Made by a program: the position numbers and the translations under genes
From: Brachyspira hampsonii
Lineage (GTDB): Bacteria; Spirochaetota; Brachyspiria; Brachyspirales; Brachyspiraceae
NCBI RefSeq assembly: GCF_002214805.1
Contig: NZ_CP019914.1
Coordinates: 1,116,001-1,180,000, forward strand
Length of the DNA: 64,000 nucleotides
Direction: 5' to 3'
Shown: one piece after another, positions 9,163 to 18,441 of the stretch
Layout: every line of letters starts with the position of its first letter
Position numbering within the stretch: the stretch's first letter is position 1
The notes under the pieces: model-generated
The model's database searches: none
Seen by the model: only the letters and a program-made list of their open reading frames with translations
What the model was told of the DNA's origin: nothing

Positions 9163-9837
9163 ATGAGAAAAATTATTATAATATTATCATTTTTACTGAT
9201 ATTCATAATAAGCTGTTCAGGTAATTATGTAAGTGTCAGCAATGAACAAACAAGTACAAATATATCTATCGGACAAATTACCGTTTCAAAAATGACTATA
9301 TAGACAAATAATTTTGAAAAAAGTAAAATGCCAAAAATTACTATTTACTTAAATCAAAAATTAGAAATTGATAAAACTCAATTAGTAAGCGTATCGAATA
9401 ATCAAAATTTAAATTTTAATATTAAAGATTTTACATTAGAGAAAAATGAAGTTTTTTATGAAAAATGAGTTAAAATAAACTTAATATCAAACTCTTTTTA
9501 TAAAATAACAAATTTGCAGACTAATGCTTTTAATTTATATTTTACATTAAAAAGTACATTCACAAATGAAAATATAGAAAATAAAGAAATATTATACGAT
9601 GTCAATGTGCAAGCTAAAATAACAAAAACTTCTCTATTATTAACTATAATAAAATGGATATTTATAGTAATTTTAGGAATTTTATTCTTTCCATTTATAT
9701 TGCTTGCTTCTATGTTTATATACCCAATAAGAACCAGCAGCGGATTTTTTCTTGCTCTTATATTACCTTTTATTTACTACCCTATTTTATTCTTTATTAT
9801 AAAATTAGTTCTTAATTTTTTTGATGAACATAGATAG
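9163..9837 (+). pseudogene. broken lipoprotein gene with two in-frame stops
   Basis: A good ribosome site (AAGGAG, 9152-9157) precedes ATG 9163, which opens a lipoprotein signal (MRKIIIILSFLLIFIISCSG). The same frame continues to 9837 but is interrupted by TAG at 9301-9303 and TGA at 9466-9468. After the second stop the frame encodes beta-type sequence and two hydrophobic helices near the C-terminus, then DEHR. No frameshift is needed, so the intact gene would have encoded about 224 residues. One stop is TAG and the TGA has no cysteine-rich context, so simple nonsense decay is more likely than recoding. The family is not recognised. Confidence 0.6.
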
Positions 9838-9870
9838 AAATTATAAGAAGTATAATAATTATTTACTTTA

Positions 9871-9908
9871 AATATAAAATCCTCATCATTTAATGCGGAT
9901 TTTATATT
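9871..9908 (+). terminator. terminator downstream of the broken lipoprotein gene
   Basis: A perfect 12-bp stem AATATAAAATCC (9871-9882) / GGATTTTATATT (9897-9908) with a 14-base loop. Confidence 0.55.
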
Positions 9909-9926
9909 TTTAACTTTATTCTAACT

Positions 9927-10236
9927 CCCCGCCCATTTTAGTTTGTAATTTTATTTGTTATTATTGTATTATTTTTTTATTAATTTTTACTGTTATTATA
10001 ACGCCCACCCTAGCTTTATTTAAAATCATAATCTTCACAACGCACGCAGAGTAAAATTAAAAATATAAATTAATTATAAATTCTAATTTTAATTAGATAT
10101 AAAATTCCGCTGACCGTGCGTTGAATAAAGTTTTAAACTTAATAAAAACTTGGGTGGGTGCCTTAATTTTTAATTAGACTATAAAAATAATAAAAATTCA
10201 AATTTATAAATAAAACAATAAAATATAAAGGGCGGG
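9927..10236 (+). repeat. dispersed GC-box repeat, copy A
   Basis: A noncoding element of about 310 bp bounded by CCCCGCCC (9927-9934) and GGGCGGG (10230-10236). Internal boxes are CGCCCACCC (10002-10010), ACGCACGC (10040-10047), CCGTGCGT (10114-10121) and GGGTGGGTGC (10152-10161). The boxes form nested inverted pairs separated by AT-rich DNA. Related copies occur at 16203, 33641, 33907, 37105 and 38126. It fills the gap before the Abi_2 gene and contains no plausible ORF. Confidence 0.75.
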
Positions 10237-10270
10237 AATGTAAATAAAATTTTTAAATATAAATTAATAA

Positions 10271-11164
10271 TTATTTATTTAAATAAACACTCCATTTTTC
10301 AGGAAATCCTATATGAACAAAATCTATATCATTTTCATATTCATCAATAAGATTAATAAAATTTGTAAGTATTTCATCATTCCACTTTTCTTTAAAAGGA
10401 TACAATTCTTTAACTGATAAAATAGCCCCCCATAATTTTCTTTCCGAATCTTTATCTAAATTATTCATTTGCTTTGGAATAGATGAAAAAATTCTATAAT
10501 AAAGTCTTCCATAATGAGCACAAATATTTCTTAAATCCGTACAGCAACGAAGCCAACTTTCTAATTTTTTAGCAGTAATGTTATACATATCTTTTGCTAA
10601 TATTTTCTGATCCTCTAATTTTAAATTAGCAAAAAAAGTTGATAACATTCCAAAAGTAAATATTTCTGTTGCCACCCATATTGGAAAATTACTATTATAT
10701 TTAGATATATGATGTTTAACAAACAAAACTTTTTTATTACTTTTTATTTCTCTTTGAAAATTATTTATAAATTTTTTATGATAATTTATGATTTTATTTA
10801 TATATTTTTGATTAGAATTTTTATTATAAAAATTTGTTTCATCCCAATATCCTAACGCTCCATATTTATGAGCATGATAATATGCTATTTTAGCACGAAT
10901 AAAAATTTCTATCTCTTCTAAAGCATTAAATAATATAGTATGCAATTTTCTATCAAACTCATAAATATTAAAAACTTTTTCAAATGAAGTACCATTAATA
11001 TAATTGCCATCATTTTGTTTAAAAGGTAAAAAATAAGCACTAAAACGATAATAATTTACTGACTCAAGTATAGATATACATTTTTGATCATTATTAATGA
11101 TACAGCCTCTATCTTTTAATTTTTGAAGCTGTTCTTCATATTTATAAGGACATTTTATATCCAT
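10271..11164 (-). CDS. Abi_2 family abortive-infection-like protein
   Basis: 297 residues from the ATG at 11164. Three upstream in-frame starts (to 11206) lie inside a leader hairpin, and the family normally begins near YEEQLQKLKDRG, so the shorter form is preferred. Family landmarks are NYYRFSAYFLPF, a YEFDRKLHTILFNALEEIEIFIR segment and RNICAHYGRLY. The last carries RxxxxH, the proposed HEPN ribonuclease motif. Abi_2 (AbiD/AbiF) proteins are linked to phage abortive infection. Bounded by a dispersed repeat downstream and its own promoter upstream, it looks like an isolated accessory gene. Anti-phage function is inferred, not shown. Confidence 0.8.
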   Translation of the reverse strand: MDIKCPYKYEEQLQKLKDRGCIINNDQKCISILESVNYYRFSAYFLPFKQNDGNYINGTSFEKVFNIYEFDRKLHTILFNALEEIEIFIRAKIAYYHAHKYGALGYWDETNFYNKNSNQKYINKIINYHKKFINNFQREIKSNKKVLFVKHHISKYNSNFPIWVATEIFTFGMLSTFFANLKLEDQKILAKDMYNITAKKLESWLRCCTDLRNICAHYGRLYYRIFSSIPKQMNNLDKDSERKLWGAILSVKELYPFKEKWNDEILTNFINLIDEYENDIDFVHIGFPEKWSVYLNK

Positions 11165-11187
11165 AAGATAACCAAAATAAAAAATGT

Positions 11188-11226
11188 CCCCCATGATGCA
11201 CATCATATAAATGATAATGCTGGGGG
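11188..11226 (-). promoter_or_regulatory. leader hairpin in the 5' UTR of the Abi_2 gene
   Basis: CCCCCA (11188-11193) pairs with TGGGGG (11221-11226). Inside it, GCA/TGC and ATCAT/ATGAT pair around an ATAA loop. It begins just after the predicted transcription start and ends about 24 bases before the chosen ATG. Confidence 0.4.
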
Positions 11227-11239
11227 TCCTGTTGATATA

Positions 11240-11267
11240 ATCATATATTATATAATTTTTTTGTCAA
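11240..11267 (-). promoter_or_regulatory. promoter of the Abi_2 gene
   Basis: Read on the - strand: TTGACA (11267-11262), a 16-base spacer, then TATGAT (11245-11240). Confidence 0.5.
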
Positions 11268-11304
11268 CATTAAATCAAAATATTTTATTATAAAATAAAT
11301 TATT

Positions 11305-11345
11305 ATATTTTAGTATTTTTTATTTAATAAAAAATACTAAAATAT
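11305..11345 (-). terminator. long AT hairpin 3' of recG
   Basis: A perfect 19-bp stem (11305-11323 with 11327-11345) with a 3-base loop lies directly after the recG stop. It contains internal T runs but no long external one, so it may terminate or protect the 3' end. Confidence 0.5.
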
Positions 11346-11352
11346 ATATAAA

Positions 11353-13443
11353 CTATTCATCTTTAACAATTCTCGATTTTAAATAATTAGCCTTTAATAT
11401 AAACGCTTCATTTTCTTTATAAAAAGCTTCTTTTGAGATTTCATCTTTAAGTAAAGAACGCATTTCATCTTTAGCCTTACGCATTATCTCTTTATCTTTT
11501 ATGATATTTCCAAGTTTGAAGTCCGGAATACCGCTTTGCTTATCGCCTAAAAACTCACCAGCCCCTCTTAATTCTAAATCTTTTTCTGATATTTTAAATC
11601 CGTCAGTAGTTTCGCATATTATATTAATTCTTTCTTTTATGATGTCATTAAGCTCGCTGTGTAGTATAAGATAGCAGTAACCTAATTTATCTCCTCTTCC
11701 CACTCGTCCTCGTAATTGATGAAGCTGTGATAAACCAAAACGCTCTGCTCCTTCTATAAGTATTGTTGTCGCATTTGGGTTGTCAATACCTACTTCTATT
11801 ACGGTAGTAGAAAATAGTACTTTTATCTCTCCACTTGCAAATCTATTCATTATATATTCTTTTTCTTCATCTTTCATTTTGCCATGTATTATTTCTATTT
11901 GGGTATCTGAGAAGTATGTTTCTTTTGCTCTCTGAAACTCGCTTGAAAGAGTGATAAAACTAGAATCATTATTTTCTATTAGAGGAAATACAACATAACC
12001 CTGTTCTCCTTTTGATATTCTATTTTTTAAGAATTTATAGCAATGATCCCTTTCATAAAGCTCTTTATATTTTGTGAGTACCCCTTTTCTTGAGCTAGGA
12101 AGAGTTTTTATGATTGATAAGTCTAACTCCCCAAATAATGTTAATGCTAATGACTGAGGAATTGGAGTTGCTGTCATAAGAAGATAATCAATATTTTTAC
12201 CTTTCGATAATAATTTATTTCTTTGAGCTACCCCAAATCTTTGCTGTTCATCTACTATTGCATAAGAAAGATTTTTAAATACTACTTCATCATATATAAT
12301 AGAATGCGTACCTACTAATATACTACTTTTACCCTCCCTAAGCCTTTTCAATAAATATCCTCTTTCGCTTTGACTTACAGATGATGTAAGTATATCTATT
12401 TTTATAATATCTTCTAAGCCAGCTGCTTTAATGAGTTTTTTAAAAGTATTATAATGCTGTAAAGCTAGTATTTCAGTAGGAGCCAAAAATGCTGTTTGAA
12501 ATCCTGATTCAGCAGGTATCAATGCAGTTAAAAATGCCACTATAGTTTTACCAGCACCAACATCACCTTGAAGAAGTCTAAACATTTGTTTTTTTGAAAA
12601 TAAATCATTTTTTATTTCGTTTATAGCATTTGATTGATCTTCGGTAAGTTCAAAAGGAAGAGCAGATTTTACTTTTTCAAGCAAGTTTAACGAATTGTAT
12701 CTTTCTTCTTTTATTAAAATATTAGGTCTTCTCTCACTTAAATGTATATACTGAAAAGTCAAAAACTCTTCAAAAATTAAGCTCTCTCTAGCCTCATCAA
12801 GTGCTTCAAACGATGTAGGAAAATGCATCTCCATAATAGAAGGAACAAAACTTTTAAGCCTGTATTTCTTTTTAATGACACTAGGTATATCATATTTCAT
12901 ATTCTTTTCAAATCCTACAAGCTCATCTACAATTAAAGTTCTCAATTTTTTCTGGGAAAGCCCTTCTGTAAGAGGGTATATTGGCACTATCTTTCCGTAT
13001 GATAATGCATTTGAAGATGGTTTCTCAAATTCAGTCATTCTGCATTGAAGCTTACCCCTTCCGCTTCTTATAAACTTACCTGTTAAATATAATTTTGCAC
13101 CTTTTGCTACTCCAGCAGGAAGTCTGCCGCCATAAATAGGAACTTCGCATACAGCAATTCCGTCTGTAACTATTACTAAAGGTTTATTCCTATATTGAAA
13201 AGTAAAGCTAGAAATATCTATGACTTCCACATATACAACAGAAGTTTTATCCTTATTCTCCAAAGCCTCATGAAGTTTCAAAGTTTTTCTTCGGTCATCA
13301 TAGGTTCTAGGAAAAAATGCTATTAAATCATATAGAGTAGTTATACCCTTCTTAGCAAGTATTTCCGCGTATTTAGGACCTACGCCTTTTGAATATTTTA
13401 TACTTTTAGTAAATATATCTTTACTATAATCATTATTTAACAA
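11353..13443 (-). CDS. recG: ATP-dependent DNA helicase RecG
   Basis: 696 residues, close to the E. coli length (693). RecG remodels stalled replication forks and Holliday junctions. An N-terminal wedge/OB region is followed by superfamily 2 helicase motifs: Walker A GDVGAGKT (about 291-298), DEQQRFG (the DExx box variant typical of RecG), MTATPIPQSL (motif III) and QLRGRVGRG (motif VI). The start appears to be TTG at 13443, since no in-frame ATG lies near and GGAT is 8 bases upstream. It follows the DUF1232 gene by 9 bases on the same strand, so the two are probably cotranscribed. Confidence 0.95.
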   Translation of the reverse strand: MLNNDYSKDIFTKSIKYSKGVGPKYAEILAKKGITTLYDLIAFFPRTYDDRRKTLKLHEALENKDKTSVVYVEVIDISSFTFQYRNKPLVIVTDGIAVCEVPIYGGRLPAGVAKGAKLYLTGKFIRSGRGKLQCRMTEFEKPSSNALSYGKIVPIYPLTEGLSQKKLRTLIVDELVGFEKNMKYDIPSVIKKKYRLKSFVPSIMEMHFPTSFEALDEARESLIFEEFLTFQYIHLSERRPNILIKEERYNSLNLLEKVKSALPFELTEDQSNAINEIKNDLFSKKQMFRLLQGDVGAGKTIVAFLTALIPAESGFQTAFLAPTEILALQHYNTFKKLIKAAGLEDIIKIDILTSSVSQSERGYLLKRLREGKSSILVGTHSIIYDEVVFKNLSYAIVDEQQRFGVAQRNKLLSKGKNIDYLLMTATPIPQSLALTLFGELDLSIIKTLPSSRKGVLTKYKELYERDHCYKFLKNRISKGEQGYVVFPLIENNDSSFITLSSEFQRAKETYFSDTQIEIIHGKMKDEEKEYIMNRFASGEIKVLFSTTVIEVGIDNPNATTILIEGAERFGLSQLHQLRGRVGRGDKLGYCYLILHSELNDIIKERINIICETTDGFKISEKDLELRGAGEFLGDKQSGIPDFKLGNIIKDKEIMRKAKDEMRSLLKDEISKEAFYKENEAFILKANYLKSRIVKDE

Positions 13444-13452
13444 ATATATATC

Positions 13453-13920
13453 CTATTCATCATCTTCACTTTCTTCATCGCCTACTATTTCATAATCTGC
13501 TTCATTATATTCTGTATCTTCTTCTGATTCTTCTTCATCTGATTCGCCATATTTCCAAACTTTATATTGTTGCAAATCAGTAGAAAAACACTTTATACAT
13601 AATCCTATTATAAAAGCATCATCTAATAATCCTATAAATGGAAATAAATCAGGAAGTACATCTAAAGGAATTATTAAATATATTAATGCCCCAGCTATAG
13701 CAGATAAACTTTTCCAAGGAATATCCTTATAATTGCCATTTACATAATCTCCTATCATATCAACCATTAATTGAATTTTATCTAAAAATTTAGAAAGATG
13801 TCTTGATGATGAAAGATTCAATATATCTTTTGTTTTATCAATAATAGATGTTAACTTTTCAAATGTAGTTTCTAATGAAATTTTATCCCATAATTCTTTT
13901 GATTTTTCTTTTATTCCCAT
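13453..13920 (-). CDS. DUF1232 (YkvA-like) membrane-associated protein
   Basis: 155 residues. ATG at 13920 is chosen over an in-frame GTG at 13926 because the GAGAG ribosome site lies 5-6 bases before the ATG. The core matches the DUF1232 signature: YLIIPLDVLPDLFPFIGLLDDAFIIG, one or two hydrophobic helices with the PxDxxPD motif (residues about 75-105). The C-terminal 30 residues are almost entirely Glu/Asp, an acidic tail not required by the domain. The biochemical role of the family is unknown. Confidence 0.8.
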   Translation of the reverse strand: MGIKEKSKELWDKISLETTFEKLTSIIDKTKDILNLSSSRHLSKFLDKIQLMVDMIGDYVNGNYKDIPWKSLSAIAGALIYLIIPLDVLPDLFPFIGLLDDAFIIGLCIKCFSTDLQQYKVWKYGESDEEESEEDTEYNEADYEIVGDEESEDDE

Positions 13921-14023
13921 AAACACTCTCTTTAATACTTTTATTAATTTATATTTATTATTATTATAACATATAAACAGAAAATATGAACAACTTTAGA
14001 CTTCTATTTTTTTACTCAAAATA

Positions 14024-14051
14024 TTGCATAAATAATAAATTATGTTATACT
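14024..14051 (+). promoter_or_regulatory. promoter for the PilZ-fthC operon
   Basis: TTGCAT (14024-14029), a 16-base spacer and TATACT (14046-14051), 31 bases upstream of the PilZ-gene ATG. Confidence 0.5.
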
Positions 14052-14082
14052 TAGTAAGCAAGTATTATGAGGAGAAATAATA

Positions 14083-14838
14083 ATGGATAAAGAACAAGTA
14101 AAAGGTGTAATTATAGAAAATAATCCTTCTATTTTAACTAAATATAAAAATGCTTTTAACAATGTATTTGATATAAGTACTTTTAATGATACCAATTCTT
14201 CTTTAGGCTATATTATAGAAAATAATTTAAATATATATTTTTATATTTTAAGATTCAATGAAAGTGAAAAAGATAGTATTAGTTTATTTGTAGAAAAAGT
14301 AAAAAAAATTAATCCTCAAATAAAATTGGTTATGACAGATGTTACAGATGGTTTTGATGAAAATGCATATCCTTATGCTTTAATATTCCATAGAAATACT
14401 GATGTTAGTGTAATAGTACAATCTATACAAAACGAAGTTTCAAAACTATTAGAAGATGGTAATACAAAAAGAAGACAGTATTCAAGAGTTAATTGGCCTT
14501 TAAATGTTGTAATAGCATATAAAGATAAAATTAGAGGAACGATAGATAGAAATATACTTTCTATAAGCGGTAATGGAGCTTATATATCATCTGATACTAA
14601 TATTCCTGATAAGGGTGATATGCTTGGACTTACTATATCTTTTAAAGATTTCAAATTATTTACTGAAGCTAAAGTGGTTTGGATTAATAATGATAATCAA
14701 AAACCTGACTTGCCTAAAGGTTTTGCTGTACAGTTTATTGATATAGGTATGGCTTCTCAAAAAATTATTGATCAAATTATTAGAGATAAACTATTACAGG
14801 AATTGTTAGTAGAATTAAATGATGAAAATTTCTCCTAA
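14083..14838 (+). CDS. PilZ-domain protein with an N-terminal receiver-like region
   Basis: 251 residues. Residues about 1-120 resemble a degenerate response-regulator receiver fold (VKGVIIENNPSIL..., KLVMTDVTD), without an obvious full set of acidic phosphorylation residues. Residues about 128-235 are a PilZ domain, with the c-di-GMP RxxxR motif in RRQYSR and the second motif as NILSISGNGAYI, where the usual (D/N)xSxxG is recognisable. It should sense c-di-GMP in the cytoplasm, probably tuning motility or surface behaviour. GAGGAG precedes the ATG. It overlaps the next gene by 20 bases, implying translational coupling. Confidence 0.8.
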   Translation: MDKEQVKGVIIENNPSILTKYKNAFNNVFDISTFNDTNSSLGYIIENNLNIYFYILRFNESEKDSISLFVEKVKKINPQIKLVMTDVTDGFDENAYPYALIFHRNTDVSVIVQSIQNEVSKLLEDGNTKRRQYSRVNWPLNVVIAYKDKIRGTIDRNILSISGNGAYISSDTNIPDKGDMLGLTISFKDFKLFTEAKVVWINNDNQKPDLPKGFAVQFIDIGMASQKIIDQIIRDKLLQELLVELNDENFS

Positions 14839-15424
14839 TGAAGATAATATTAAAGAAGAAAAAAAATTAATAAGAGAATCCTTTAAACTCATCAGAAATA
14901 ACTTAGATTCTAATTTTATTAAGGATAAAAGTTCTATAATTTCTAAAAAATTTAGAAATATAGTAAATATTAACAAATTTAGCTCTATATCTGTATATGT
15001 AGATTTCAACAATGAAGTAACAACAAATGAAATAATAAAATATGCTTTAAAAAATAATATTAAAGTATCTGTACCATTTCTTATAGATAATCATAATATG
15101 AAATTAAAATATATAAATGATTATGATAAAGATATCAACAGAAATACAAAGTTCGGATGCGGTGAACCTTTTGAATATTGTAAAGACTGTAATATAGATG
15201 AAATATCTATGTTCATTATTCCTGCTTTGGCTTTTGATGAAAAATGTAATAGACTAGGGTTTGGAAGAGGATATTATGACAATATATTAAGAATTAATAA
15301 GAGTGCATTAAGAATAGGCTTAGCTTATGATTATCAGATACTTCCATCAATACCAAAAGATGATAATGACGAGATATTGGATATTATTATCAGTGAAAGT
15401 AAAGTAATAACTGCTACTTTTTAA
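14819..15424 (+). CDS. fthC: 5-formyltetrahydrofolate cyclo-ligase
   Basis: 201 residues. It converts 5-formyl-THF to 5,10-methenyl-THF using ATP, rescuing a dead-end folate. Diagnostic motifs are the N-terminal KKLIRESFKLIRN (family KxxLR) and the strongly conserved C-terminal LAFDEKCNRLGFGRGYYD (about residues 138-157). The length agrees with the family (about 190-200). Two consecutive ATGs (14819 and 14822) overlap the end of the PilZ gene by 20 bases. It converges with cheW, leaving only two bases between the stop codons. Confidence 0.9.
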   Translation: MMKISPNEDNIKEEKKLIRESFKLIRNNLDSNFIKDKSSIISKKFRNIVNINKFSSISVYVDFNNEVTTNEIIKYALKNNIKVSVPFLIDNHNMKLKYINDYDKDINRNTKFGCGEPFEYCKDCNIDEISMFIIPALAFDEKCNRLGFGRGYYDNILRINKSALRIGLAYDYQILPSIPKDDNDEILDIIISESKVITATF

Positions 15425-15426
15425 CT

Positions 15427-15930
15427 TTAACTATCAGCAGATGTTTCTTCATCTTCTTCATCAGTAGTAAATAATTTTTCTAGGTCTAAAACAACTAATA
15501 ATTTATCTTCTAATTTACCTACACCTTTAATATATTTCTGACCTATACCTGAGAGCATTGGAGGAGGAGGCTGAATATCAGAATTTGAAATGGATACTAC
15601 CTTAGAAATAGAGTCAATAATTATACCCATATCAACATCTTCTATTTTTACTATGATAATACCTGTATTTTTATCTCCTTCTGTTTCTTCTAAATTAAAT
15701 CTCTTTTTTAAGTCAATTATAGGTATAATATTACCTCTTAAATTTATTACACCTTCTACAAAGTCTGGGGCATTAGGAATAAGAGTAATCTTTTCCATTT
15801 TAATTATCTCTTTAGCCTGCATGATATCTATAGCATACTCACCGCTGCCTAATCTAAAAGTAACAAGGTTGGTACTATCTTCTAACTCAACTCTATTTTC
15901 AGTACTTTCAATAGGTTGTTGCTCTGCCAT
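15427..15930 (-). CDS. cheW: chemotaxis coupling protein CheW
   Basis: 167 residues. CheW links methyl-accepting chemoreceptors to the CheA kinase. After an acidic N-terminal tail, the CheW fold is clear: VTFRLGSGEYAIDIMQAKEII, then the signature VEGVINLRGNIIPIIDLKKRF (about residues 65-85) and VGKLEDKLLVVLDLEKLF near the end. The C-terminus is again acidic. Other che genes are not in the window. The upstream 600 bases carry a dispersed repeat remnant, so the gene stands alone. Confidence 0.93.
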   Translation of the reverse strand: MAEQQPIESTENRVELEDSTNLVTFRLGSGEYAIDIMQAKEIIKMEKITLIPNAPDFVEGVINLRGNIIPIIDLKKRFNLEETEGDKNTGIIIVKIEDVDMGIIIDSISKVVSISNSDIQPPPPMLSGIGQKYIKGVGKLEDKLLVVLDLEKLFTTDEEDEETSADS

Positions 15931-16202
15931 TTATTATGCCTCCATAATTTTAAAGGTTAATATATTATCGGAAATGATTTCTTATATTTTATACCTACTA
16001 AATATATTAAAGATAAAATTATATAAAATCTATTATCTTAATTTAGTAAAATATATTCTATTATATTTTTAGCTAAAAGTCAATAATATAAATTTAATAA
16101 TAGTACAATAAATATTATAACTGTTTCAAAACTATTTATAAAATAATATATATTGTATTATTTCATCATTTAAATAAATTAAGATTGATAATTTCTTTTA
16201 AT

Positions 16203-16400
16203 CCCCGCCCTCTAAAATTTCTAACTTAACACTGTAATAAAAATTTTATTAATCATTATTACTTCATCAAGAAAAAGCATGCCCGCCCAAGTGTTTTTTA
16301 ATTTTAGGACTTTCATAACACGCGGTAAATGAATTTAAATATATAGTAAATATGCAGTTATTAACTATTTCTTTTTTACAGCGAATTTAACGCGTGTTTA
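16203..16400 (+). repeat. dispersed GC-box repeat, copy B (truncated)
   Basis: Starts with CCCCGCCC (16203-16210), has GCCCGCCC near 16282 and an ACACGCGG box near 16319, and ends near ACGCGTGT (16390-16397). It is shorter and more diverged than the other copies. A TATAACTGTTTCAAAACTA stretch near 16117 resembles the terminal repeat of the element at 18054. Otherwise the 624-base gap 15931-16554 holds nothing I can identify. Confidence 0.5.
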
Positions 16401-16554
16401 GTATATCACTAATTGTAAAAAATACTATAAATACTCACTAACTTGCTTTAAAAATAAACATACTAATTAATAATTAAAATTAAATAGGATTGATTTATTA
16501 TGATTATGAATATATAATACCCTAATATAGTATACAATGCATAGAGGTACCTTT

Positions 16555-17970
16555 ATGAAAATAAAAAAAATTAATACTTTTTGGAAACTATTTCCGCTGC
16601 TCTTTATACTAGTAACCGTTTTAATATTCACTGTACAATACGGAGTTCCTATAGAATTTTTACTTACACTAGGAACTTTATCTGCATGTATAATAGCATA
16701 CTTTGCAGGATATAAATGGGAGGATATGGAAAATGCATTTATAAAGAAAGTAGTTGACACTTGGATTGGAGTATTAATATTTATACTGATAGGTGTAGTA
16801 GTTGGAGCTTGGGTATATTCAGGAACCGTACCTATGCTTATATACTATGGAATAAAATTAATACATCCGTCATTCATACCTGTAATGGCTTTTATTGTAA
16901 CTTCATTTCTTTCTGTATTTACAGGAACTTCTTGGGGATCTGCTTCTACTGCAGGCGTTGCATTCATAGGTATTGCTCAGGCTACAAATACACCTTTGCC
17001 TTTAGTTGCTGGTGCCGTTATAAGTGGTGCTTACCTTGGAGATAAAAACTCGCCTATATCAGATACTACTGTTTTAGCTGCTATGGGGGCAGGCACTACG
17101 CTTTCTAATCATATAAAAACTATGCTCGCAAATACTATACCTGCTGCAATATTAGCGGCTTTAGTTTTTACAGTATTGGGCTTGAATGCCTCAGATGCAA
17201 ATGTTAATATATCAAATTTGAAAGAAGCTCAGGAGATATTAACTTCTCTAGAACAAATATTTAATTTTAATATACTTTTATTGGTGCCTCCTGTATTCGT
17301 ACTTATTGCAAGCGTTAAAGGAGTTAATCCTGTAATTACTATGTTTATAGGAAGTTTAATTGCTATAATAATCGGAGCTGTAATTCAAGATTTCGGCTTA
17401 ATAAACTCTATGAAATCTTTTGTAACAGGGTTTAATATATCAATGTCTCCTACAGTTAATCCTGATAATATACCAGATACTTTGCATTTTTTACTCAATA
17501 GAGGCGGTATGATAAGCACTATGCCCAGCGTATTATTTTTAATACTTGCTCTCACTTACGGAGCTATGCTTGAACTTATAGGCACTTTCAATACTCTAAT
17601 AGAACTATTGATAAAAATCACAAAAGGGGTAAGAAGTTTAATATTTATAACTTGGTTTACAACATTCACTATTAATTCAGCATTAAGCAGTTTGCAGTTT
17701 ACATTTTTAACATTGGGTTCTGTATTAAAAACTGTATATGATAAATATAATATAAACAGAGGCGTACTCTCAAGAACTATGGAAGAAGGAGGAACACTCA
17801 CAGAAGTTCTGCTTCCTTGGACTGTTACGGGAGTTTATATGACTTCTATACTTGGAGTGCATACTTTACAGTACATGCCTTACTCATTTTTTAACCTTAT
17901 TAGTATTGGTATTTCTTTTATATACATGCTTACTTTACCTAAATTTGCAGTAAAGATAAATAAGAATTGA
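16555..17970 (+). CDS. nhaC: Na+/H+ antiporter, NhaC family
   Basis: 471 residues. It exchanges protons for sodium across the inner membrane. ATG 16555 is chosen because AGAGG lies 8 bases upstream; the ATG at 16537 has no ribosome site. About 11-12 hydrophobic helices are visible. Family landmarks are FTGTSWGSASTAGVAFIGIA (about 130-150), followed by GAVISGAYLGDKNSPISDTT, which carries the polar transport-site residues typical of NhaC. It is flanked by long noncoding stretches on both sides and appears monocistronic. Confidence 0.9.
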   Translation: MKIKKINTFWKLFPLLFILVTVLIFTVQYGVPIEFLLTLGTLSACIIAYFAGYKWEDMENAFIKKVVDTWIGVLIFILIGVVVGAWVYSGTVPMLIYYGIKLIHPSFIPVMAFIVTSFLSVFTGTSWGSASTAGVAFIGIAQATNTPLPLVAGAVISGAYLGDKNSPISDTTVLAAMGAGTTLSNHIKTMLANTIPAAILAALVFTVLGLNASDANVNISNLKEAQEILTSLEQIFNFNILLLVPPVFVLIASVKGVNPVITMFIGSLIAIIIGAVIQDFGLINSMKSFVTGFNISMSPTVNPDNIPDTLHFLLNRGGMISTMPSVLFLILALTYGAMLELIGTFNTLIELLIKITKGVRSLIFITWFTTFTINSALSSLQFTFLTLGSVLKTVYDKYNINRGVLSRTMEEGGTLTEVLLPWTVTGVYMTSILGVHTLQYMPYSFFNLISIGISFIYMLTLPKFAVKINKN

Positions 17971-18053
17971 TTTATATAAAAAATATGTTGTAATATATAT
18001 TAAGCAGTATATATATTGGAGCTTTATATATGTCTATAATCTCAATAGAAAAC

Positions 18054-18288
18054 TATTATACTTGTTTCAAAACTACTTGATAAGATTATATGTAAAAATT
18101 TAGTATTTATAAATAATAAAGATAATGTTTTATATGTTGTACACACCATAATTTTACTTATAAATACGCAGTCTTTCTCGAAGTCTATCAGAGCTTGTGA
18201 GTATATAGCCTATTTGTGGCAAAAAAATAAGTGGGGGTAGGCTAGTTCACACAATTAATAAATAAATAATTTTGAAACAAGTATAATA
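18054..18288. mobile_element. 235-bp MITE-like element with 19-bp terminal inverted repeats
   Basis: The left end TATTATACTTGTTTCAAAA (18054-18072) is the exact reverse complement of the right end (18270-18288). The interior is noncoding and contains CGCAGTCTTTCTCGAAG and a GTGGGGGTAGGCTAG stretch. A clear target duplication is not visible, though GAAAAC occurs just outside both ends. It fills most of the 471-base gap between nhaC and the Panacea-like gene. Confidence 0.6.
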
Positions 18289-18385
18289 ATTGAAAACTTT
18301 AATGCATAAAGCAGAAAATGTTTTGTTATAATGCTTGAAAATATATATAAATTAATTATACTATACTATATAGCTAAATAAGGTA

Positions 18386-18413
18386 TTGACTTTTTCAATA
18401 TTACTGTTATTAT
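18386..18413 (+). promoter_or_regulatory. promoter of the Panacea-like gene pair
   Basis: TTGACT (18386-18391), a 16-base spacer and TATTAT (18408-18413), followed by AAGGAG before the ATG at 18442. Confidence 0.5.
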
Positions 18414-18441
18414 CTACAGTAAATAAAAAAGGAGTGTAATT

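Noticed and set aside
9301-9468. Selenocysteine reading of the TGA in the broken lipoprotein gene
   Set aside because: A TAG stop interrupts the same frame, no Cys/Gly redox motif surrounds the TGA and no hairpin follows it.
15590-16072. 160-codon frame on the + strand opposite cheW
   Set aside because: It is antisense to a certain CheW gene, with low-complexity hydrophobic composition and no ribosome site.
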